Below, in pieces: positions 1 to 7,403 of a stretch of DNA of 64,000 nucleotides. How positions within the stretch are numbered: position 1 is the stretch's first letter; each line of letters begins with the position of its first letter. The position numbers and the translations under genes are program-made. This DNA is from Morchella semilibera (taxonomy: Eukaryota; Ascomycota; Pezizomycetes; Pezizales; Morchellaceae): positions 2,622,731 to 2,686,730 of the forward strand of contig WBVU01000005.1 in assembly GCA_009192285.1 (NCBI GenBank), given 5' to 3'. The notes beneath the pieces were generated by a model. That model was not told the DNA's origin. It saw only the letters and a program-made list of their open reading frames with translations, and did no database searches.

Positions 1-249
1 TGCCTTCGGTACTCGCGCCCGCAGTATTTGGTTAAGTGGAAGGGTTACGATGCACCAACGTGAGAGTATGCTGAAAATCTTACCAATGTCCCCCGCCTTT
101 TGTCCCGTTTTCATACGGCATACCCTACCAAGCCGATTCCTGACGGAGTTCTCGCGGAGCTCGAACCTAAAAAGAGGGCAACCATCACGGCTCCGCTTCC
201 TGCACCCCGTCTTCCACCAAGGTGTCTTCTGAACAGGGTTGTTGGATAG
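1..249 (+). pseudogene. Ty3/gypsy pol 3' end, chromodomain remnant
   Basis: Frame 1 carries the C-terminal chromodomain of a chromovirus-type Ty3/gypsy integrase: the YLVKWKGY strand, an AENL core and the FHTAYP tail. In the family this domain follows integrase and is thought to steer integration toward modified chromatin. The tryptophan expected just before the AENL helix is a TGA stop at 61-63, a G-to-A change of TGG, so this copy is broken. The rest of pol lies outside the window. The frame stays open to TAG at 247-249, which lies about 65 nt inside the adjoining family B LTR, so the parent element seems to encode the last ~22 residues of pol within its own 3' LTR. Confidence 0.8.
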
Positions 250-642
250 TATCGGTCGATGTCAGAAGTAGGATGATAGGTTAGGAAGGAGCTCGGGTAA
301 TGGAATGTAAGCGCTAGGAAGAATTGGGTAGTAACGGGATAGAATTGAGGTTATTGGGAATAGTATGGGGGTACGGAAGTGTGGGAGTTTCTATGAGTTT
401 CTATGGTGTGAGTCATCGGTGCAAGGGGATAGTTGTATATATATTGTTCATTCTTTTCTATGTTTCTGCCTCTTCAGGCAACATCTTCTTTCTGTTAGCA
501 ATATATTACTTTGGCTTTAGCCCTCCTTTCTCCACCTTGTTCCTGAACCTGCTGGCCTTAGGTGAATCCTGAGCCGACCCCGTCCTGCCTCTGTTCTTGA
601 TTCTACCCCGCCCCGCTCCTGATCTGACCCCTCCCCATTAGA
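183..642 (+). repeat. LTR of family B (3' LTR of the element entering from the left)
   Basis: The sequence matches three other copies in this window (18081-18557, 25908-26415, 58106-58583). Consensus ends are TATCACGG and CGTTAGA; two other copies are flanked by 5-bp target duplications, which fixes the borders. A TATA-like run (TATATATAT, about 434) precedes a pyrimidine-rich stretch, as expected for an LTR promoter. It directly follows the chromodomain remnant, so it is a 3' LTR and not a solo LTR. Confidence 0.8.
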
Positions 643-770
643 CCCTCGTTATTCTACAGCATTTCATCCCCAAACTGATGGGTAAATGAAGAGGACCACT
701 GGCAATGCGATTATGGAGCAATATCTACGTACTTCTGCCTAATTATTGTCATCCTCTACTTTGCATCGAG
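643..770. other. Unassigned spacer plus 3' fragment of a family A LTR
   Basis: 643-735 shows nothing I recognise. 736-770 resembles the 3' end of a plus-strand family A LTR, and its last bases reappear at 1395-1409 after the inserted minus-strand LTR, so one family A LTR was hit by another. Confidence 0.5.
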
Positions 771-1394
771 TGTAGCAGAGTACCCAACGCAAAGTAGAAG
801 ATGACAATGATGATGCAGAGGGACTCGAGAAGCACAGCCAGTGCAACAAGGATACCGACGAAGACCGGTACAACACCGGGCAGGCACAAGCACAGGCACC
901 GGCAACGGCAAAGGCAAAGGCACAAGAGCTCAGGGCAGGGAGAGTGAGGACCTGATAGACCTCAACGAGAACGATGAGAGGTACTATTAATTTCCTCTAG
1001 AGAGGACAAGGTCCTGAGTGCGAGTAACGATGGCTTGAGAATGAGAATATATTCCTCTGTACTGGAATAACAGGAAGATAAAACAGAGAGAAAAGAAAAA
1101 AAGAACTAAAGGAAAAGTCTTCCCGCACTATTTATCACCCTTCTCCGCCAGTCCGCTATGACTCATACCTTCGTCTGTAGAACCCTATATATATCCCTCG
1201 CAACCACACCTTATATTCCTCTCCACCATCTCTTTTATTTATATTACAAATCTATCACGCCATCGAAACTCCTAGAACCCAATAACGATACCCTCTCCCT
1301 AGTACACCCCTTCTTCGCTTAGCATTACCCTAACAATCGCAATAGCGCTTTGACTACCGAACCCTCAGAACCGATACTAAAACGTCGGAAAACA
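771..1394 (-). repeat. Solo LTR, family A (minus)
   Basis: Diverged family A LTR. On the minus strand it starts TGTTTTCCGACG and ends with a degenerate form of GGGTTACTCCGTCACA. It shares the internal blocks of all family A copies: TTAAATAGC TATA-like box, pyrimidine tract, and CTTTGCC-type repeats. It sits inside the 3' end of an older plus-strand family A LTR. Confidence 0.8.
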
Positions 1395-1690
1395 GGTTAC
1401 TCTGTCACCCATGGTTGCACTGAAAGAATCTAATAAAAGCTTTATAAAAATCTTTTTATCCGCTGAAAAATCCCAATAGCCAGGTAGGCCAGTATCCACA
1501 CTTATTTTGGACAGGTAAATTCCACAGATTAAATCTTTATTTACTTAAAGTTTTCAATTATATACTATAAGTCTTCGCTGTAGCCGTTCACTTACCTGTC
1601 TACCTAACTGCCATTACCACCTGTCACACCTGCTTGTCATATCTGCTTGATTCGCTGCTTAATTCGCTGCTTGACTCTATGCCCGGTTCG
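1395..1690. other. AT-rich spacer, nothing recognised
   Basis: Apart from the first 15 bases (tail of the interrupted LTR) I see no coding potential, repeat match or RNA gene here. Confidence 0.4.
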
Positions 1691-2323
1691 TGTCCCGGTG
1701 TCTTGACATCAGTCCCGAGGGCTTGGTAGTCGAAGTGCTGTTATGATTGTTAGGGTAATGCTAAACGAGCCTGAGGAAGGGGTGAGTTAAGGAGGGCGGT
1801 ATCGTCATTGGATTCTAGGAGGTTCGATGGCTTGATGGATTTGTAATATAAGTAGCAGAGATGGTGGGGAGGAATACGAGGTGTGGTTGCGATAGACCTC
1901 TACGGGTCCCTATGAGCTGACGTATGAGTTATAGCCGACTGGTGAAGGAGGGTTAAATAGCAGGGATAGATGTTTTTCTTTGTTTTTTCTTCTTTTCTCT
2001 TCGTTTCGTCTTCCTGCTATCTCGGTACATAAGAATCTACTCCTATTTCTAAGCCATAGCTCTTCGTACTCAAGATTCTGTCCTCCAAAGAGGAAAGCCA
2101 TAGTACTTCTCATCGTTCCCGTTGAGGTCCATCCGGTCCTCACTCTCTCTATCCTGTACTCTTGTGCCTTTGTCCTTGCCTTTGCCTTAGCCGATGCCTG
2201 TGCTTGTGCCTGTCCGGTGTTTCTCCTGTCTTCGTCGGTCTCCTCATCGCGTAGACTGTGTTCCTTGAGTCCTTCTGCGTCATCATTGTCATCTTCTACT
2301 TTGCGTCGGGTTACTCCGTCACA
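1691..2323 (+). repeat. Solo LTR, family A
   Basis: A 633-bp LTR that starts TGTCCCGG and ends TCCGTCACA, flanked by GTTCG (1686-1690) and GTTCA (2324-2328), a 5-bp target duplication with one transition. There is no internal region on either side, so it is a solo LTR left by LTR-LTR recombination. A GC-rich block near 2165-2225 repeats CTTTGCC/TGCCTGTG words. Confidence 0.9.
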
Positions 2324-3201
2324 GTTCAGTATTTGTTTAAACTCACTGGCTAATCTAGGGATTAGCTCATATAAAATTAGTAGAGGCAGAGAACTGAGGA
2401 GGAGGTAATAGAAATGAAGGCGTGGAGATGAGACATCAGAGATAAAGCTGTAGAAACAAAGGTGTAAGGATACTATGTAGAAGCGTAAAGATGATGGTGT
2501 GGAGATGAAGGTATAGAGGTGAAGGTGATACAGTGAAGATGGAAGTGTGGAAAGATACTATAGAAGGAAGGACATGATATCTCTAAGACCCAGCCCTAAC
2601 CCTGATTTGCTTACAGCTTTTGACAACTCTTTTCCCTCGTATATGATTCTCTTTCAAAAGACCTTTAATTATGCTAAATTGAGCAACAAACATCATCTTT
2701 TTCACCCATTTGGACTCAATTAATGGTCTTTTTGAAATTCAAGCTTTTTAAAGCCGTGCTGCAGTATTACTGCTCAAAATAATACTTATAGAAATATCCG
2801 AACTGGCGCTAAAGAATATACCTTGTCTAAAATCCTCAACAGCATTGACGGTGAAGAGGTAATGACGATCAGTCAAAATCAACGAAAATCCATATAATGC
2901 CAAGCTACAAGCTGGATGCATCCAGCGCAAAGTCTCTAGGTTAATTTGTCTCCTTGGCATTGAATCAGCAACACCTGCCCATCGCTTTACAAGCTTCTGC
3001 TTAGCTGTAGTACGTTACCTCAACATCACCCCCTCCGCGTTCTCTTCCCTCGATCCAGCGTCACAATAACTCTTTCGCCTGGACCTGTCGCTCATTTTTA
3101 GCTTGTCGTTAACTCAGTAAAGCCCGCTATTGTAACTCAACTTTCCAATTAAAATATCCCCTAATCGCCCGCGTAAACGGATCCGCACTAAGCACACAAT
3201 C
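2324..3201. other. Intergenic region upstream of the RAX1-like gene
   Basis: 2400-2570 is purine-rich with loosely repeated GTGGAGATGAAGG-like words (a degenerate minisatellite). 2570-3201 is ordinary AT-rich DNA that should hold the promoter of the downstream gene; no clear TATA box or binding site stands out. About 2786-2815 resembles a stretch at 36560-36595, possibly a shared relic. Confidence 0.45.
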
Positions 3202-4419
3202 ATGGCCACTGTCCGTAATCGGCTCCCAACGCTATTTGAGGTCTTGAGCCGGAGAACCTTACCGCCAGTCGATTTGTTCTCCTTCTATATTTACATGCGA
3301 GATCAGCAAAGATCTGTTGATTACCTTGACTTTTGGTAAGTCCTCACGCGTTTTACTTGCATTATTATCACATGATCATGGCTCGAGAGGGAAGATTGAG
3401 AAATTCCGAACCCTAACCATGTTTTGTTATAGGCTTGATGTCGCTCAACATATATCACTGTGCCGTCACTATGTGCGCGAACTGCGTCGCAGCGTCCTCG
3501 TCTCTACCCCCGACCTTGACAAGAATGGCAGTCACAGGTCCTCACAGATGCTTGATGTTCCTGATGACCACGAGTATGAACTTAAGAACGATGATCAACG
3601 TCTTTCGGCCTTTCTTCGCTCGGAGAATACATCTACGGGAGATTCTGTCCCACGCCGCTCAATGGGTGATACCTTAGAGGCAAGAGAGGCATCTGGTCGG
3701 CCATCCTTCATGTCATCCTCACATCTCGATCCAAATGGCACGGATTCTGAATCGCCCAGAATAGGCGTATCGCGTTCAGATATACGTGCGTCTGCGGAAA
3801 AAATATTATATACGTATCTTCTTGAGGGCTCTGAGAGGGAAATTGTGCTACCTGAGGTCATAACGCGCAGCATTGCAAATGCTATTGAAGTTGATGGTAG
3901 AGATGATCCTGAAGTTTTCGATGAGGCAAAGGATTACGTGTTCCAAGCGATGGAACGAGATGCATTCCCCCGATTCCTTGCGGCAAAGGCCCTAGGCAAT
4001 TTAGTTCCAAGTAGTGGTATGCTACGATTGATTGTTGGGCTGTTGGCGATGTTCGGTGGCTTTTGGGCGGGGTTTGCTTTGATATTTTTAGACATCCAAC
4101 CAAGGGAGACGCGACTATGGGTAAGTTTTATCTCAATCGGTATTCCCAAAGATCTCCACTCGAACTAATTAAACGTTTCTAGCTTATTCTGCCATTTGCG
4201 GTTGGGGTTTACTGTTTAATGGCACAGCAATACTCGTTGGACCCGATAATGGGGTTAATGGGTATCAGCGAATACACTTTTATGTCCTTCATGAAAGTAC
4301 GAGAACCATACGTCAGAAAATTGCTAAGCAAAAGATCAGTGGGTATTTTATTATTGACTTTCGTGATTGTCACCGCTCTTACATGTCTTTATGTGTTTGT
4401 GCCTGGGCACCGATTATAA
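3202..4419 (+). CDS. RAX1: RAX1-like protein: RGS domain plus three transmembrane segments
   Basis: The only clear host gene. Three exons (3202-3335, 3433-4120, 4183-4419) joined by GTAAGT...TAG introns of 97 and 62 nt give 352 residues. Removing intron 1 restores the RGS-family segment YLDFWLDVAQH, with W split by the intron. Residues ~10-235 form an RGS fold interrupted by a low-complexity serine-rich loop (~75-160). Hydrophobic stretches at ~242-264, ~275-288 and ~327-346 look like membrane spans. This layout (split RGS domain, then C-terminal transmembrane helices) is typical of fungal RAX1 proteins, which in yeast mark bud sites with Rax2 at the cell cortex. The start ATG at 3202 begins the conserved N-terminal LPTLFEVL segment. 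The gene looks intact and is flanked on both sides by transposons. It could also be named as another RGS/TM regulator of the same family. Confidence 0.82.
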
Positions 4420-5132
4420 GAGAGGCGGGGTAATGGGGGGGGGGGGGTAGTGCTTAATATAAAAATCCTGTGGGGCTGGTAGTTATGGGAGAAGGGGCAG
4501 TGATATATTGGTTTACAGAAGAACCTATTTATGCCTCTCTCCTGCTTCCGCTCCCATGTATTTCTGTCGTGTCGTACACATGATAATGTTGCTCTTGCGT
4601 TAGGGAGTGGAAATCCGTGTTTATTTTAGGTCAATAAATACCAGAGTTTGTAACAGAAGGAGGGGTCTACGGCAGGGGCTTGACTTCTGACTTTTCGATC
4701 AAGTGTATGTGTACTTTGGCGCCAGCCCGCATATTTCTATGTCTTACTCAGAGCACCAATGTTGCGATATGGTTTCAAAAAGCATTAATTACGAAAATAC
4801 CATTAATTATTAACCACATATAGTGGAAAGTTATTTCACTTGCCCAGTTCGGACCCCTTAAGGCACAATTAAGGGGCCTTGGGAAGGAAAAAAGATTGTA
4901 AACAATTCAGGGTTAGGGATTAGAAGGAAGGGTTAGGGCTGGGGACTTGGAAATACAAGGTGTGGTAGGGTGCGGGTTCAGGGTCAGGCTTGACAGACAC
5001 TGTGGCACAGGATAAAAGACAACGGGCAAAACATGGCAATAAGCATAAATGCAAGAATATGAGGACAGATCGGCAATAGGCCGTAAATCATAATACTTTG
5101 ACTAGAACTAGACTGTATACCTTATGTCTTTT
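4420..5132. other. Intergenic, nothing coding
   Basis: Contains a run of 13 G near 4436-4448, a small inverted repeat (CCCCTTAA...TTAAGGGG, about 4856-4879) and a few TTAGGG words near 4913-4940. No gene or repeat match was seen. Confidence 0.5.
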
Positions 5133-5570
5133 TGTCACGGCATATTTTTGGTGCCAGGGAATGGGAGGAGTGATTGGTAATTATATCGGGATTCTTCGGG
5201 TTGGATGGATCGGGAATTGGTATGGAATCGGTTGCGGAAAGCGATAGTATTTCTTTGGGTTTCTATGGGGTTCCATGGTACGGATTAGTAATTGATAGTA
5301 GGAAAACGATATATATATGGGCTGGGATTTTCTTTGTCTTTCCTTTTCTTCTTTCCTTATGCAACCTCCTGTTAATAACACTTTCCTTTGGGTTTCCTGT
5401 TTTGGTTCTTCTCTGGTTTCTCTCGTGGTTCTCTTATTAAAAATATACTTGGTTATACTCTTTACTCTTGCTTCCTATCCTCGGTTGTGCCCCTTGGTGC
5501 CTCCGTGCCTGAACCAGTTCGCCTCGGTTAGTAACCAGGCCCCGACACCCCCTGTGTCTTGCTCCCAACT
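5133..5570 (+). repeat. Solo LTR, family E, left part (split by element D)
   Basis: Starts TGTCACGGC after CTTTT (5128-5132). It continues after the insertion at 11597-11652 and ends CCGTAACA, followed by CTTTT (11653-11657): a perfect 5-bp duplication across the nested insertion. It has a TATATATATGGGC promoter-like box near 5310 and a pyrimidine tract ending in TGCAACCTCCTG, the same layout as 42663-43152 and 58596-59114. Confidence 0.8.
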
Positions 5571-6147
5571 TATCACGGCATACCACGGAGTTCTTAGGGG
5601 AGGAGGATATCTCGGAATGGAGTTCGGATCGCGGTGTTTCTTTTGGGTTCTTGGAGTTTCTACGGGTTTCCGTTACACGATGTGATGAGTCATGATTGTA
5701 CAGGGATTAGGAGGAGTATATATACGTTGCTACGGACCTTTCCTTTGTTCCTTTCTTTCTCTTTCTTTCCTTACGTGTTCTTCCTGTTATCAACCCTACG
5801 GTTTAGTTTCGTTCTCGTCTCGTGTCTTTAGTTCGGAATATATTACGTCATAATCATAGTCGTGCCAAGACCTGAAGGGTCTTCCATAGTACCTCGCTTC
5901 GTCCTCGCTTTGCTTCGTCCTCGCCCTCGTCTCGTCTCGCTTATCCATAGTCCATGACCGTAGTCCGCGTCGTCTACTGGTACCTTCGTCTCCACGTCTT
6001 CGTCAGAGAGGCCATCTGGACCCTCTGCCCAACAACTCTGCTCCTCGGTTAAGTTCCCTCGCCCTCGTCCCGCGCCACCGTTCCCGTTCTCGCCTCGGTT
6101 GTGTACCTCGGCTCCCTTGTCTGTTGTCTCCGTGTTGCTCCGTAACA
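5571..6147 (+). repeat. 5' LTR of element D
   Basis: Ends TATCACGG and CCGTAACA. TATATATA at 5717-5724 is the likely promoter, and the pyrimidine tract that follows contains ACGTGTTCTT (5773-5782), which is complementary to the primer-binding region. Identical to 11015-11591 by eye. Confidence 0.92.
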
Positions 6148-6159
6148 CTAAGAACACGT
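6148..6159 (+). promoter_or_regulatory. Putative self-priming primer-binding site of element D
   Basis: The bases just inside the 5' LTR read CTAAGAACACGT. They do not start with TGG as tRNA-primed sites do. AAGAACACGT (6150-6159) is exactly complementary to ACGTGTTCTT at 5773-5782 in the same LTR, so the transcript could fold back on itself and prime minus-strand synthesis, as established for Tf1. Confidence 0.65.
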
Positions 6160-6209
6160 CCCCTCCGCCGACCTACACAACACCCCCGCCCCGCCTCGCT
6201 CCGGTCGCA

Positions 6210-7208
6210 ATGACCGACCTCAGTTGGGATGTCCCCATGGGGGACTGCCCCAACCCCGTCTTTTTTTCTCCCGGTCCTCAGGCTCTCGAATGCTACTTCC
6301 CTACGCGAAAGGGATTCTGTCACCTCGCTCTTGTCCCCCGCTCTCACTGGTTCGATCTCGGCTGCCGCTTGGGTTCAGACCCTCATGTCCACCTGCTCCG
6401 CAAGTACGCCCTTGCCCATGGTCTCAAACGCGCCGACGCTTACTGGGCTAAGGCCACCTTTACTCGACCTGCCCCGGGGAAACTCCATATTGGAGCTCCC
6501 ACCCCCGACGACTCCTGCCCTACCCACGATTCCGAAGCTATTATCCGTGGACTCAGGGACCCCGCTCTCGCCCACCACACCATCGGCCGCCCTATGGAAA
6601 TTTCCGCCCCCGCCTCCCCTACGCTCCCCGAGAGACTCGCTAGTTTCTTGGAAACCTTTGGCCCTGTTGAGGAAGACTTTGGTTACGAACTTACTGAAGC
6701 CCACACCCTTATTGCCCAAGCCCTCGCCGCCCTGACTGCCCCTATCGATGCCCCCGCCCCCGTCTACGAAGAATCAGCTGTATGCACGGCCCACGATGAG
6801 GTCATTGAGAACCTCGAAATGGAGCTTGAGGCAGCCGAAGGAAAGGTTGCTGATCTCTGGTCTCGTATGTGCGAGGCCCAGAATGAGACAGTTGAGACCG
6901 TTGAGAGTCTCCAGGAAGAAGTAGCCTCCATCACAGCTGAGAAGGAGGAATTCCGTTACCGTTTGGCCCTACACCAGGAAGCTCTTGGTGAAGCAGATGC
7001 CACTATTGCGAACCTTCGCCGAAGCCTGCCTCTTGCTGCCTCCAACTTGAAGGCTACCGGGAAGCCATCTCGTCCCGACGCCCAGACCTCGAAACCTCGC
7101 TACCTCGCCCCCCGCTCCCAGGATTCTCGTACCTCTGACAACTGGCGTAAAGCACCAGTTGATTTAGTAACTCCGAAGCTGGCGTTAAAAGATCAGCCCC
7201 TTTGGTAA
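6210..7208 (+). CDS. Gag-like protein of element D (no zinc knuckle)
   Basis: A 332-residue frame between the 5' LTR and pol, so gag by position. The frame is open upstream into the LTR; ATG 6210 is the first start downstream of the LTR. Residues ~1-175 are proline-rich and unlike the family A or C Gag proteins here. ~195-305 is acidic and heptad-rich, a probable coiled coil for capsid assembly. The C-terminus is basic and serine-rich. I find no CX2CX4HX4C zinc knuckle, unlike the Gag proteins of A and C, although the pol genes of D and A are closely similar. It ends in a TAA lying in the loop of a hairpin, just after a GTTAAAA slip site. Its identity as Gag rests mainly on position. Confidence 0.7.
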   Translation: MTDLSWDVPMGDCPNPVFFSPGPQALECYFPTRKGFCHLALVPRSHWFDLGCRLGSDPHVHLLRKYALAHGLKRADAYWAKATFTRPAPGKLHIGAPTPDDSCPTHDSEAIIRGLRDPALAHHTIGRPMEISAPASPTLPERLASFLETFGPVEEDFGYELTEAHTLIAQALAALTAPIDAPAPVYEESAVCTAHDEVIENLEMELEAAEGKVADLWSRMCEAQNETVETVESLQEEVASITAEKEEFRYRLALHQEALGEADATIANLRRSLPLAASNLKATGKPSRPDAQTSKPRYLAPRSQDSRTSDNWRKAPVDLVTPKLALKDQPLW

Positions 7209-7230
7209 AAATTGACACACCAAAGGGGCT
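7184..7230 (+). promoter_or_regulatory. -1 ribosomal frameshift signal at the gag stop (element D)
   Basis: The slip site GTTAAAA (7184-7190, read G-TTA-AAA in the gag frame) is followed after 4 nt by a perfect 11-bp stem (7195-7205 with 7220-7230) whose 14-nt loop starts with the gag TAA. Before the small insertion at 7264 the -1 frame would have run straight into pol. Family A has the same heptamer with a different hairpin. Confidence 0.72.
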
Positions 7231-7263
7231 AGTCCCGTCACCCACTTTTGTTCTCTCCGCTGC

Positions 7264-7399
7264 ATCAGCAAGACTTCATTTGTCTCCTGATGTCTCCTGA
7301 GCCTCAGGAGACTCAAAAAATATCCAGGAGTCTCAGAAGACTTTCAGGAGACTTGGGAGACTGCTGGGAGACTCCAGTCACAAGTTGAGTTTGCTGATG
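7264..7399. mobile_element. Small inverted-repeat element (MITE-like, CATCAGCAA ends)
   Basis: About 136 bp with ends ATCAGCAAGACTT and AAGTTGAGTTTGCTGAT that are inverted copies with small gaps. The inside is a run of GGAGACT and AGTCTCC words. Other copies are at 11715-11854 and 59839-60640 (split). Here it adds 142 bp with flanks between gag and pol of element D and puts a TGA (7298-7300) into the -1 frame. Confidence 0.72.
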
Positions 7400-7403
7400 T
7401 GCC

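Noticed and set aside
1980-2408. 142-residue open frame rich in Ala, Cys and Ser
   Set aside because: It lies inside a family A LTR; the same frame recurs in other LTR copies because of CTTTGCC-type repeats. It is not a gene.
5843-6347. Arg/Gly-rich minus-strand open frames across the element D LTR and gag start
   Set aside because: Antisense shadows of the LTR and gag. They repeat at the 3' LTR and have no recognisable domain.
7261-7403. 5-bp target duplication for the MITE-like element in D
   Set aside because: Flanks GCTGC and GTGCC do not match cleanly; only a 3-bp TGC is shared, so no firm call.
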